Shown here: in pieces, positions 1 through 8,480 of the stretch | Numbering within the stretch: position 1 is the first letter of the stretch | How the letters are laid out: each line of letters begins with the position of its first letter | Assembly: GCA_016793885.1 (NCBI GenBank) | Contig: JAEUHE010000014.1 | Coordinates: 1-63,343, forward strand | Direction: 5' to 3' | Length of the DNA stretch: 63,343 nt | Source: Verrucomicrobiales bacterium | GTDB taxonomy: Bacteria > Verrucomicrobiota > Verrucomicrobiia > Limisphaerales > UBA11320 | Made by a program: the position numbers and the translations under genes | The notes under the pieces: model-generated | Told to the model about the DNA's origin: nothing | Seen by the model: the letters and a program-made list of their open reading frames with translations, nothing else | The model's database searches: none

Positions 1-122
1 ACTGGTTCTGGGACTTCATTGCCAAAACTCCGCAAGAACTCTCCGATCGGCTTTGCAAAGCCCTCAAGAGCTTCATCGATGATCCGACCAAAACCGCGTC
101 CAATTGCTCGATTCGGAAATGA
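1..122 (+). CDS. 3' end of an ORF, possibly a transposase (partial)
   Basis: An open frame enters from the left edge and ends at TGA 120-122, leaving 39 codons. The peptide begins WFWDFIAKTPQEL and ends DPTKTASNCSIRK. Its placement, 13 bp tail-to-tail with a ParA-like gene that stops about 90 residues early, suggests it is the 3' end of a transposase from an element inserted in that gene. The fragment is too short to assign to a family, and transposase is an inference from context rather than from a motif. Confidence 0.35.
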   Translation, partial: WFWDFIAKTPQELSDRLCKALKSFIDDPTKTASNCSIRK

Positions 123-135
123 CTTCTGTCATTCA

Positions 136-522
136 CTATAGCAGATCGAGGGAGTCCTTGCCGGAATCCATGACGTGCCAGTATCGCACAGCGATGCCCA
201 GTTCTTGGGCCATGTCGAGCACTCCCGATTCTTCCATCCAACGAGTCAAGGGCTCGTGAGTTTGGGCCGCCAGGTCCACGAGAATCCGTCGCTCAGGTTC
301 TTCCACCGCCGCCTCCACCAGCGCATCAAGGCTTTCGTAGCGGTCAATGACCACCGGCGAAGCGTAGTCCGCATAGAAACGCAGGAGTGCTCCATGCGAT
401 CGATCGGTGTCGAAACCCAAAAAGGGAAGGTTGTGGTCGATGAGGTACTGGGCCAGCACCCGGGACACCAGCGATTTGCCGACGCCGCCTTTTTCACCGC
501 CGACAAAATGAATAGTAGCCAT
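136..522 (-). CDS. ParA/MinD-like P-loop ATPase, C-terminally truncated
   Basis: Cytoplasmic ParA-superfamily nucleotide-binding protein of the kind found on plasmids and other mobile DNA. The start is set at ATG 520-522, preceded by an AAGAAG Shine-Dalgarno-like stretch; upstream in-frame codons read as non-protein. The N-terminus MATIHFVGGEKGGVGKS carries the deviant Walker A motif (KGGVGKS), followed by GFDTDRSHG (switch region) and RRILVDLAAQ (Walker B-like strand). The product has 128 residues, whereas relatives such as TraL/ParA-type proteins have about 200-240. It ends just after the WHVMDSGKDSLDLL segment, where relatives continue with roughly 90 more residues. The stop lies close to the end of the opposing ORF, so it is probably a broken gene. 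Confidence 0.7.
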   Translation of the reverse strand: MATIHFVGGEKGGVGKSLVSRVLAQYLIDHNLPFLGFDTDRSHGALLRFYADYASPVVIDRYESLDALVEAAVEEPERRILVDLAAQTHEPLTRWMEESGVLDMAQELGIAVRYWHVMDSGKDSLDLL

Positions 523-556
523 AGTTCTTCTTTTGCTCGTCTGCCTTAAAGTGGAT

Positions 557-572
557 GAAGCGATATCGCTTC
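557..572. promoter_or_regulatory. 16-bp perfect palindrome upstream of the parA-like gene
   Basis: GAAGCGATATCGCTTC reads identically on both strands and lies 34 bp upstream of the parA-like ATG (minus strand), where an operator or promoter element would be expected. ParA-type genes are often autoregulated through such dyads. The role here is inferred. Confidence 0.35.
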
Positions 573-688
573 GAGCCCGACGCTGGAAGCTCGGCCTTAG
601 CTTTGCAAGCTCCACAGCCCGGCATGAAAAAGTTTCAAGGCGGCTAGGTCTATTGACTCTCGGGTTCGGGTTGATCGGACTTAGAAAC

Positions 689-724
689 AAAAACCGCCGG
701 GAGTTGCTCAGCAACCCCTGGCGG
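689..724 (-). terminator. Rho-independent terminator of the SGNH hydrolase gene
   Basis: Read on the minus strand, a long GC-rich hairpin (CCGCCAGGGGTTGC, short loop, GCAACTCCCGGCGG with minor bulges) is followed directly by a T run. It begins 26 bp past the stop codon at 751. Confidence 0.8.
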
Positions 725-750
725 TGTCGTTTACGGTCCTGGAATGGGCG

Positions 751-2064
751 TTACTTGGTGATGGCCTTGATCACGAATCGATGACCCTTGGGTTTGCGAG
801 CCTTGTCGATCTTGGCTTCAGTGGCTGCAACCTCCTCATCCAAACGCTTCAGTTCCGCAGAGCGAGTGGCCTCGACCGCGGCGGATTTGGCCCAGGAGGG
901 GAAGTTGAAGAGTTGCACATCCCGCCACCGGCGGAAGAAGGTGTTATTTTTTTGGAACACCAGCCCAAGCACCTCCCGTGCCTGCTTGGTGATGGCGCCA
1001 GCGTTGTTGGAAAGATTGAGGCCTTTGGCCAGCGCTTCGGCGTCCGTTTTCAGCACCGTTTCCCCGTCGATGCTTATCTCATAATTTCCCGGGGCTAGTC
1101 CGGCGACCCGTAGCGAGTATTGGCTGAGCTCATCCACCACGGGTGCCAGCTTGAGAGCGGACTCGGCTCGTTCGTCGGTGGGGAAGGGGAGGGAGTCGTC
1201 CAGGCGGTCAAAGCTGACTTCGGTGGTGGTGGCTTTCAGTGCGCTCACCTGGCAGCGTTCGACCTCAGCGCTTCCCTTGGCAACATCGACCTGCACGCGG
1301 GAGACCAGCGCTGAAGCGTTGAGGCCCTTTAAAACGGCCCAGGCCATGAGTGTCTGGCCTGCCGGTCCGGGATGAACCGCGTCGCCGCCTCCGATGATCG
1401 CCTGAGCATCGTGGGCGCGTGCGGCCAGCATCAGGCCCATGTACGGGGCGAACATGTCGACGAAACCAGCTCCTCCCTTGGATGCAACTTCCTTAAGTCC
1501 ATCCGAGAACTTGCGCAACGACTGGTTGCGGACGTCTTTCTCGGGGTCGGGTCTTTTGTCCTCGATGGGTTGCGGGGTGAGGAATGTGACTCTCGCTCCA
1601 TTGGCCGATAGAACCTTGTTCAGCTGAGCTTGGCTTTTGCTGTAGGCGCTGAAAATGTCGGGACGGAAGGCCTGGTAGGAGTGGTCGTTCATTCCGAACT
1701 TGATGGTGATGAACGTGGGTTTCAGCGGGAGCACATCGCGATCGAGTCCGCGTTGGACCGAATCCTCAACCATTTTTTGCTGAGCGGTGTCGTCAGCGGC
1801 GAAGAGCTTGGCCTCGTCCGGGCGGGCGCGTTGGCGTAGCCAGGAGGTGTCGCCACCCCAGCCAACGTTGCGGAAGGAGATCTTCCACTCTGGATGTCGT
1901 GTCAGCGCATAGGCTTCGATGTAAGTGGTATAGAGGCGTTGCTCGGTGATGCTGTCGCCGAGGAATACGACCCGATCGCCATCCCGCATGGCGAAGTCTG
2001 CTGCAGTCGCGGAAGCCGTGAACAACAGTGCCGCGGAGGCTAAGAAGGAGAAGATAGATTTCAT
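751..2064 (-). CDS. Exported SGNH/GDSL-type hydrolase
   Basis: Secreted esterase/hydrolase of the SGNH superfamily, probably acting on acylated polysaccharides or glycosides. The start at ATG 2062-2064 gives MKSIFSFLASAALLFTASATAA, a typical signal peptide; an in-frame start 48 nt upstream would bury it. With 437 residues, block I is FLGDSITE (GDS 36-38, nucleophile Ser38), block III is FGMND (Asn126), and block V is DAVHPG (Asp228, His231), so the catalytic set is complete. A second domain (about 250-437) ends in a basic helical stretch and may bind substrate. The gene is monocistronic with a strong terminator. The hydrolase class is secure; the substrate is unknown. Confidence 0.88.
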   Translation of the reverse strand: MKSIFSFLASAALLFTASATAADFAMRDGDRVVFLGDSITEQRLYTTYIEAYALTRHPEWKISFRNVGWGGDTSWLRQRARPDEAKLFAADDTAQQKMVEDSVQRGLDRDVLPLKPTFITIKFGMNDHSYQAFRPDIFSAYSKSQAQLNKVLSANGARVTFLTPQPIEDKRPDPEKDVRNQSLRKFSDGLKEVASKGGAGFVDMFAPYMGLMLAARAHDAQAIIGGGDAVHPGPAGQTLMAWAVLKGLNASALVSRVQVDVAKGSAEVERCQVSALKATTTEVSFDRLDDSLPFPTDERAESALKLAPVVDELSQYSLRVAGLAPGNYEISIDGETVLKTDAEALAKGLNLSNNAGAITKQAREVLGLVFQKNNTFFRRWRDVQLFNFPSWAKSAAVEATRSAELKRLDEEVAATEAKIDKARKPKGHRFVIKAITK

Positions 2065-2409
2065 GCTAATCGTGGTTCCCGCCACAAAACCATGGTCCTC
2101 CTCCGCATGCAAGGCTTGGATTTCACCACTTCTCGCTGCCTGTCGGACTTGTCCCGCCCGGGCATGAGTCCGGCTGTGGAGTCCGTTTGTGCTGAGTTAA
2201 CTCTTGGGAAACGTCGCGATAGGCTGCTAGACACACCCCTGCCGGAGTCTTAAATCCTGCTTGTGATTTCCGAGGCAAGGCGCAGAGTGAGCGAAGATGA
2301 ACTAGACGCCAAAGCAGCTTTCGTTCAACTGAATTGATGGGCTCTAGGCACATCTCGATGACTGATACACCAAGGAACTTTGGGCCACCCTCCAACTCCC
2401 ATCATCACT
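2065..2409. other. Intergenic region between divergent genes, with a dispersed repeat
   Basis: No convincing gene is seen. It lies between the divergent SGNH and beta-helix genes and must hold both promoters. Positions 2134-2231 contain copy 1 of a palindromic repeat shared with 58041-58139. Confidence 0.6.
2134..2231. repeat. Dispersed palindromic repeat, copy 1 (about 98 bp)
   Basis: The left end GCTGCCTGTCGGACTT and right end GATAGGCTGCTAGA form imperfect terminal inverted repeats. The interior GTGGAGTCC...TTGTGCTG matches the copy at 58041-58139, with the same length and order of blocks. A small non-autonomous or REP-like element is likely. Confidence 0.75.
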
Positions 2410-5400
2410 GTGAAGACCACTAAACTGAAGCGGCTGAACCGGGTTCTCGTCATCGGGCTGATCGGCTTGCTGGCATCCCCAGCCCAAGCGGCGGTGCGAG
2501 GCGTGCCCTCGGACTATCCGAGTATTCAGCGAGCCATCGATGCGAGCCAGAACGGCGACACGGTTATCGTCAGTCCGGGGATATACCATGAAAGCATCAG
2601 CTTCAGAAGGCGGGCGATCACTCTCACCAGCGCAGATCCGCGTGATCCCGTCCTGGTTCGGAACACCATCATCCGTGCCATTGCCAATCGCAGTGCCGTA
2701 ACGTTTGCTGCGGGGGAAAGGTCTAACTCGGTAATCACGGGTTTTACCATTACCGGCGGGTACGGGACCTCCAACCTCATCGGTGGCCCAACGATCTATT
2801 ATGGCGGGGGAATTTACTGCCTTCGATCTTCACCCACCATCGTTGGAAACATCATCACCGGCAATGCTGGACCCACGGAGCCTAACCGTTCCGGCTATGG
2901 TGCCGGGATTGGCTGCATCGAATCGGACGCGGTGATCACGCGCAATCTGATCACGGCCAATAGTGGTTTCTCCGGGGGCGGCATCATGATGGTGCTTGGC
3001 CGAGCCCAGGTGGCCAACAACATGATCGTCAGCAACTCGGCTTTGATTGGCGGAGGGGTGGTGATGCAGCAAGGCGGTCGGCTGGTCAACAATACCCTGG
3101 TCGGCAACGATGCCCCAGTTGCGGGTAATGTCTATGCGCTTTCGGATGGCTCCGGCCAGTGTTTCCTCACCGCAAACATCATCTCCCACTCTATCCATGG
3201 AGGAGGCTTGATTCTGGAACCGACCGACGGGTTCACTCAAACCAGGTTCAATAACGTCTGGGATAACCTGGGCGGGCCAAACTTTGGAGGCGTAGATCGA
3301 ACCGGTGCGGACGGGAATATTTCTCAAGATCCTCGTTTCGTGGACGCAGTGGTTGGCGACTACCGTCTCCGGGATATCTCCCCTTGCATCAATGCCGGTG
3401 ATCCTGACTTTCAATCTGACGCGGGCGGCACTGATTTTTATGGCGGCCTGCGCGTCTTTGCTCGACGGATCGACATCGGTGCCGCGGAGTATTCAGATAA
3501 TCTGAGGCCTGTGGCCGACGCCGGGCTCAATCGAGTGGTGGGCGTTACGGCTCTGCCGTTTTCGATAGGCTTGGATGGAAGCGGGTCATCGGATCCGAAC
3601 GGCGCCTCCCTCGGTTTTCATTGGGAGCAACTCAGCGGTCCCCTCGGCAGCTTTGAAGATCCCACCGCGATGAAGCCCACGTTCAGTATTCGAGCGCTCG
3701 GGACCTATGAATTCGCCTTGGTAGTTGATAGCGTGGGCGGCCGGAGTTTCAGCGATACCGTGCGGATCACGGTCAAGAATGATCCTCCGACGGCCAATGC
3801 CGGTGCGGATCAAACCTTCGTCGACCTGTCCGGCACCTCGCTCATCACCCTCGATGGTTCGGGTTCGTCCGACCCTGAAAACGCTGCGCTCCGGTATCAC
3901 TGGCGGCAAATCGGCGGCTGGAGAATCCAGTTGAGTGACACCAATGCTGCCCAACCCACCTTGGTGCACCCTTGGCCAGGTTTGTACTCTTTCTCGCTGG
4001 TAGTGGAGGACGGCATGGGGGCCAGCGAGCCGGATGTCGTGATGGTGGGAATCGGACCTAATCACGCGCCGGTGGCCGACGCCGGCTTGCCCCGCTACTT
4101 GTCGGGAGGAGCTGTGACGCTGGATGGAACCCGTTCCTACGATCCGGATGGTTACGGATCCTTGACCTACCAATGGCGACAAATCTCGGGCCCGACCGCT
4201 ACGGCTTCCGGTACCAACACAGCCAGGCCGGTGTTTAGCGGCCTCGTTCCCCGAGCCACCAACCAAATTTGCGTTTTTGAATTGTTGGTGAGCGACGGCT
4301 ATCTCCTGAGTGAGCCCAGCCTCACGAGGGTTACCGTCCTGGCGAATTTCGGTACGAACGCTCTCCGATTGGTGAATCCTCCGTTCGATCCCGCCAAACC
4401 CACCATCCTCGCCTTCGGTGGGGGCGATTGTGTCACGGGGGGTGGGATGGCGTTTGGCGGAGTCTGGGAAGAGAAGGCGAACTGGCTCACTGTCAGCTCT
4501 TATGCAGCGCCCTTTTATCGCTATGGGGATATGTTGATCGCCTATCTTTCCAGCGTTGCGCCCGACTACCGCGGAGCGATTCAGACGATGGGCCATAGCA
4601 CCGGCAATATGCCGGCAATGGAGGCGGCACGGCACATCAACGCCGCTTACAAGGATACCCGTTACGCAGTGAACCGCGTGTCCTTGCTCGATGCTGTTTG
4701 TGGATCCCTCGCGTCCCTCGTGGCCACGTTCCACACGAATCGCGTCGCCGACGAACAGTGCTGGGTCGACAATTATGTCAGCAACGATTCCAATTATCCC
4801 GCCGCGCCGATAATCCCGGGTGCCCTGAATGTCGTGTGCCGCCCCGCGCGCAGCCACTCGTATCCTCCGATTCGCTACCTCTCATCCAGCTTGGATTACG
4901 AGGCGAACGGCCTGGTAGCCTTCGCTTACTTGTCGGTCATTGGTGCGGGCAGGAACTACCAGCTCAACCCAGCAGCCCAAAAGCACTACCTGGCGATCGA
5001 CACCGACGAGTCCTTGGCGTTCTTTAACGAGTCTCAGTTCCCCGGCCGGATCCTTGCCCCGGTGACCTTGAGTGGCCCTGCCGATGGGGCGATCTTGCCG
5101 TCGGGCGGCACCACGTTCGGGTGTGAACCTGTGGAGAACTCCGTTCGCTATCAACTCCTGGTCGGGACCGATCGGGATCGGGTTACGGATTTTGCCGTGC
5201 TTATGGATTCGGCCACCCCTCCGGCCCACATGCTCACAACGCTTCCTCGCCCAAAGGCCTGGTGGACTGTCCGAGCGATCGATCCGTTCGGTTCCTCAAT
5301 TTACGCTGAACCTCGGCAGATCGCACTTCCCGGGAATCGCCCCCCAATTGCCAACCCCGGCCCCGGCCAGGTCGTATTTGCTGGGGCCAACGGACTAGCC

Positions 5401-5796
5401 AGGGTGACTTTGGATGCGGCTCGATCGGTGGATCCAGACGCGGATCCGCTCAGCTATACTTGGGTGTGGACTAGTGGTGACCGAGCTTATGTTTCAAACA
5501 CTGTAAGCGTCTCCATCGAATTGCCTGTCGGTCTGCACACCTTTCAACTAATGGTCAATGACGGTCAGTTGGATTCAGCGATCGCGGAGTCGGCGATCAC
5601 CGTGTTGGACAGCTCGGTGCCCACGCTCAGCATTCAGAGAAACGGTGACCAGGTCATCCTCCATTGGGCAGATCCGGCTTTCTCCCTTCAGTCCGCTGCC
5701 TTTCCGTCCGGGCCCTTTACGAGTGTCGTGGGTGCGAGCAATGGTTATCGGGTGCCCGCATCCCGTTCGCAGCAATATTTTCGGCTGAGCAACTGA
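2410..5796 (+). CDS. Secreted beta-helix / PKD protein with an embedded alpha/beta-hydrolase-like module
   Basis: Large exported protein (1128 residues from GTG 2410). A TTG at 2380 would add 10 residues, but GTG gives the cleaner signal peptide KTTKLKRLNRVLVIGLIGLLASPAQA. Order: right-handed parallel beta-helix (about 30-360, opening SIQRAIDASQNGDTVIVSPG); three PKD/Ig-like repeats with DGSGSSDPxGA-type motifs (about 365-640); a region beginning PTILAFGGGDC with a lipase-like GHSTG (Ser730), an Asp (LLDAV, 761) and a His (RSHSYPP, 816); an Ig-like segment; a last PKD repeat; and a C-terminal module ending YFRLSN. Likely surface-attached or released, acting on or binding polysaccharide. The triad is proposed from motif and order only. 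Confidence 0.82.
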   Translation: MKTTKLKRLNRVLVIGLIGLLASPAQAAVRGVPSDYPSIQRAIDASQNGDTVIVSPGIYHESISFRRRAITLTSADPRDPVLVRNTIIRAIANRSAVTFAAGERSNSVITGFTITGGYGTSNLIGGPTIYYGGGIYCLRSSPTIVGNIITGNAGPTEPNRSGYGAGIGCIESDAVITRNLITANSGFSGGGIMMVLGRAQVANNMIVSNSALIGGGVVMQQGGRLVNNTLVGNDAPVAGNVYALSDGSGQCFLTANIISHSIHGGGLILEPTDGFTQTRFNNVWDNLGGPNFGGVDRTGADGNISQDPRFVDAVVGDYRLRDISPCINAGDPDFQSDAGGTDFYGGLRVFARRIDIGAAEYSDNLRPVADAGLNRVVGVTALPFSIGLDGSGSSDPNGASLGFHWEQLSGPLGSFEDPTAMKPTFSIRALGTYEFALVVDSVGGRSFSDTVRITVKNDPPTANAGADQTFVDLSGTSLITLDGSGSSDPENAALRYHWRQIGGWRIQLSDTNAAQPTLVHPWPGLYSFSLVVEDGMGASEPDVVMVGIGPNHAPVADAGLPRYLSGGAVTLDGTRSYDPDGYGSLTYQWRQISGPTATASGTNTARPVFSGLVPRATNQICVFELLVSDGYLLSEPSLTRVTVLANFGTNALRLVNPPFDPAKPTILAFGGGDCVTGGGMAFGGVWEEKANWLTVSSYAAPFYRYGDMLIAYLSSVAPDYRGAIQTMGHSTGNMPAMEAARHINAAYKDTRYAVNRVSLLDAVCGSLASLVATFHTNRVADEQCWVDNYVSNDSNYPAAPIIPGALNVVCRPARSHSYPPIRYLSSSLDYEANGLVAFAYLSVIGAGRNYQLNPAAQKHYLAIDTDESLAFFNESQFPGRILAPVTLSGPADGAILPSGGTTFGCEPVENSVRYQLLVGTDRDRVTDFAVLMDSATPPAHMLTTLPRPKAWWTVRAIDPFGSSIYAEPRQIALPGNRPPIANPGPGQVVFAGANGLARVTLDAARSVDPDADPLSYTWVWTSGDRAYVSNTVSVSIELPVGLHTFQLMVNDGQLDSAIAESAITVLDSSVPTLSIQRNGDQVILHWADPAFSLQSAAFPSGPFTSVVGASNGYRVPASRSQQYFRLSN

Positions 5797-6071
5797 TTGC
5801 GTGGTGTTAGGTGTCGGGTCGGGGTCTCGTAATCGTAATCGTAATCGATTCCGATCCAGCAGCGAGGTGAGTCTATGGACTGCGGAGACACGTCTCCGCT
5901 TTTCCTGCGCGCGGCGCCGACACCTCAGGTGTAATTGATTTAATGCTGGCAGCCGACGTGGTTTGCTGCAGCGCGAAGGAAAAGCGGTGGCATGCCACGC
6001 GCATCCATAGCGGGAAGCGCTCTGCGTGACGGTCCCTAACACCTAACACCTAACGGCTACCACCTCCCCGC
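5797..6071. repeat. Intergenic palindromic element with hexamer array
   Basis: Between convergent genes. Outer inverted repeats are GGTGTTAGGTGTCGG near 5803 and CCTAACACCTAACACC near 6035. Inner arms are CTATGGACTGCGGAGAC (from 5873) and their counterpart ending GCGCATCCATAG (6010), sharing CCGCTTTTCCT/AGGAAAAGCGG. Each arm holds its own hairpin (GCGGAGACACGTCTCCGC; GTGGCATGCCAC). Three TAATCG units lie at 5830-5847. A bidirectional transcription-stop role is possible. Confidence 0.65.
5827..5850 (+). repeat. (TAATCG)3 array
   Basis: CTCG followed by three TAATCG units, 31 bp past the stop of the beta-helix/PKD gene. Confidence 0.9.
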
Positions 6072-8477
6072 TCAAGGCAGCTTGATGGTCAGCATGGCGA
6101 ACAACGCGTGCGCGGTGTAGTTGTTCCAGCCGCCGGTGTTCTTCTCGTCGTAGTTGTAAAAGCCGTATTGCAGGCGGGTGATGGTGTTTTTTCTAAAGCG
6201 CCAGGTCAGACCGGTCTGCACTCCGTGCAATTCGTAGTCCAACCCCAGCGGCAAGCCGTCGACAAAGTTGGCTTGGCCAAAGTCAGCCTTCGAGTAGTTG
6301 TAGCTAGCCGTGAGGTCGGTGGTCTCCGTCAGCACGTAGGTCGCGGTGGCCAGGATGGAATACAAGTCCCCTCGGTAGCGGGAGATGGCGGGGAACTGGT
6401 TGTTTTCGGTGGTGGTCTTGGAATGCCGGTAGGTCAGGGTGTTGCCCAAATAGAGCCGCTGCCAGGGAGTGATGGAGTGGTTCAGGCTGAAGGTTTGCGA
6501 GTTCTGATCACCACTGTAGATGCTGCCGCCAGGAGTTGCGAAGAGCGCGTCGGTCTCGGTGAGATAGTCGGCATCGCTCCATTTGTAAGTCAGCGTGCTC
6601 TTCAGCCAGGGCGTCACCTTCACTGCGCAACGCCCCTCGATCTCGTCGGTCAGGGTCTCCCGACGGCGGATGAATGCCGAGTAGCCCGAGTTAGGCCCCC
6701 CGAATGCGCTGTCGATGCGGTTGCCGAAGTGATCTGAATAGTCCTTCTGACGGTAGTGTCCCCCGAAGGTGACGCGGCTCCAGGGCGAGCTGCTAAATCC
6801 GGCCCGCCAGTCACTCATCTCCCCTGAAACCGCGGTGTCCCGTAGAAAATCGTATCCAAACCCCAGTCCGCCAGACTGGCTTTCATAGATATCCGTGCTG
6901 TCCTGACGAAGCTTGGCCTCCGCGAACAGCACCGTGGACGGCAGCTTGTTGTAACGCAGCGCCACGGTTTCCTCCAGAGTCGCGCGGTCGGTGTTCGCAT
7001 TCATGGCCTCCGATTCGTTGGCAATGAGAGCGGTGTTGAGCGTCGCGGTGCCAAATCCAGCCTGCCTCATCCAGTCGCTTTGCGCGCCAGCGGTCAGGGT
7101 GAAACCCTCCCAGGGCCCGAGGAGGGCGTTGATGTTCACGACGTGAGATTGGCGGTCGAGAATGATCTCCTGGCTGACCAGATCTCCGTTGCGAGGAACG
7201 GCTTCAAAGGACCAGACCGTGCCCACCAGTCCCAGGGAGGAGTCGCCTTCCAGGTGACTGAACAGGTAGCCAGCCGACCCGAAGATCCAATCCTTGAACT
7301 GCTTCTCGATCCGGATCGAGTTAGCGCCCTGAAAGTGTTTGCCGCCTTCCCGCACGTCTTGGAGATCGGTGACACCGGGAGCGGTCATGCCGTAACCGGT
7401 TACCCGACGGCTTTGGGTCTTGAGGTCGAAAAACTGACCTCGGAACTGGTCCTGCACCCGGAACCCCGAGAACTCATGATCGAGATCCAACTTCAGGACA
7501 TGCACCGACTCCTTGAGAGACTTGTAGGCGGGGAAGATGTTGTTGGTGGTGCTGCCATTCCCCACCGGACCCCAGGCGAGCAGGGATTTCGTGCCGTCGC
7601 GATATTGGTATTCGTATCCAATGGTGACGACCGGCCAGTTGGGAAGGGCGAGGGTGAAATCCGCCCAGGCCTTGCCAGTGTCGAGGAAGAGATCTCGATC
7701 CAGCGAATAGGAAGAGGGATCTAGCCCGGGATGGTAACCGCCGACATCGTTGTAGTACTTCCGAAACTGTTCCCAGCCCACTCGGATGGATCCGACCTTG
7801 GGCTTCTCCAGCGAGAGACTCACTCGATACTCATCGCGCAGGGCGCGGGCCTTCACGGTGAGTTTGGAGTCGTCGCCCAGGCGCTCGCCGAATTCCAGAC
7901 GCTCGATGCCACCGTTAGCGCCTTCGGGCATCCCATAATGTTCGCGGAACTTGGCCTCGTTGCCGCTGACGGTTGTGAACCCGGCCAAGGAGCTGATAGA
8001 GACATCATACTTCTGCTGGGAGGCTTCCGTGCCCCATTTCGCCCCCTGATCGATCCAGGCTCGCAACAGTCCGACCTGTTGCGGGGTGAGGGGATCCCCT
8101 TTGCCGACCGGAGGCATTTCCATGTCCTCGACCAGCCGGGCTGCAAAGTGGACCAGCGAGCTTTGGTCGCCCTGGCCGGGAATGATGGCCGGGCCGTTCT
8201 CGCCGCCTTTGAGCGCGCGGGCGCTTTCGTCCAGGCGGAATCCCCCTTTGGGTCTCTCGGGACCGTGGCAGCGGAGGCAGGACTTCTCGAACAGCGGTTT
8301 AATGTCCCGATCGAAATCGACCTGGCCGGCTGCGGCAGGTGGGAGCTTGGATACATCCACCGTGGCGCCCCAGAGTGTGGTGCGGCCGGAGAGACAACTC
8401 AGGGCTAGGCAAGCGGCCAAGGCCCAGCCGGGGTGTTTTGGATGGCCGTGAAAATGGCGATGAAGGGAGGCGCTCAT
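6072..8477 (-). CDS. MtrB/PioB-like outer-membrane barrel with N-terminal monoheme cytochrome domain
   Basis: Predicted outer-membrane porin of a porin-cytochrome electron conduit, 801 residues. After an N-terminal export signal (about 1-38, ending LWGA), residues 52-150 form a planctomycete-type cytochrome c domain: one heme site CLRCH (67-71), the KGGFRLD segment, and a MEMPPVGKGDPLTPQQ stretch giving a likely axial Met. The remaining 650 or so residues are alternating amphipathic strands (NYSKADFGQANF, LTYRHSKTTTENN, RLQYGFYNYDE), a size that fits a roughly 26-strand MtrB/PioB barrel. It starts 3 nt after the stop of the octaheme cytochrome gene, so the two are co-transcribed. The fused cytochrome is unusual for MtrB/PioB. 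Barrel assignment rests on strand pattern and neighbour, not on an alignment. Confidence 0.72.
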   Translation of the reverse strand: MSASLHRHFHGHPKHPGWALAACLALSCLSGRTTLWGATVDVSKLPPAAAGQVDFDRDIKPLFEKSCLRCHGPERPKGGFRLDESARALKGGENGPAIIPGQGDQSSLVHFAARLVEDMEMPPVGKGDPLTPQQVGLLRAWIDQGAKWGTEASQQKYDVSISSLAGFTTVSGNEAKFREHYGMPEGANGGIERLEFGERLGDDSKLTVKARALRDEYRVSLSLEKPKVGSIRVGWEQFRKYYNDVGGYHPGLDPSSYSLDRDLFLDTGKAWADFTLALPNWPVVTIGYEYQYRDGTKSLLAWGPVGNGSTTNNIFPAYKSLKESVHVLKLDLDHEFSGFRVQDQFRGQFFDLKTQSRRVTGYGMTAPGVTDLQDVREGGKHFQGANSIRIEKQFKDWIFGSAGYLFSHLEGDSSLGLVGTVWSFEAVPRNGDLVSQEIILDRQSHVVNINALLGPWEGFTLTAGAQSDWMRQAGFGTATLNTALIANESEAMNANTDRATLEETVALRYNKLPSTVLFAEAKLRQDSTDIYESQSGGLGFGYDFLRDTAVSGEMSDWRAGFSSSPWSRVTFGGHYRQKDYSDHFGNRIDSAFGGPNSGYSAFIRRRETLTDEIEGRCAVKVTPWLKSTLTYKWSDADYLTETDALFATPGGSIYSGDQNSQTFSLNHSITPWQRLYLGNTLTYRHSKTTTENNQFPAISRYRGDLYSILATATYVLTETTDLTASYNYSKADFGQANFVDGLPLGLDYELHGVQTGLTWRFRKNTITRLQYGFYNYDEKNTGGWNNYTAHALFAMLTIKLP

Positions 8478-8480
8478 AGC

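Noticed and set aside
3586..4857. 423-residue open frame on the minus strand
   Set aside because: Antisense to the beta-helix/PKD gene; repeated low-complexity Gly/Arg/Ile-rich peptide with no domain, a typical shadow in GC-rich DNA.
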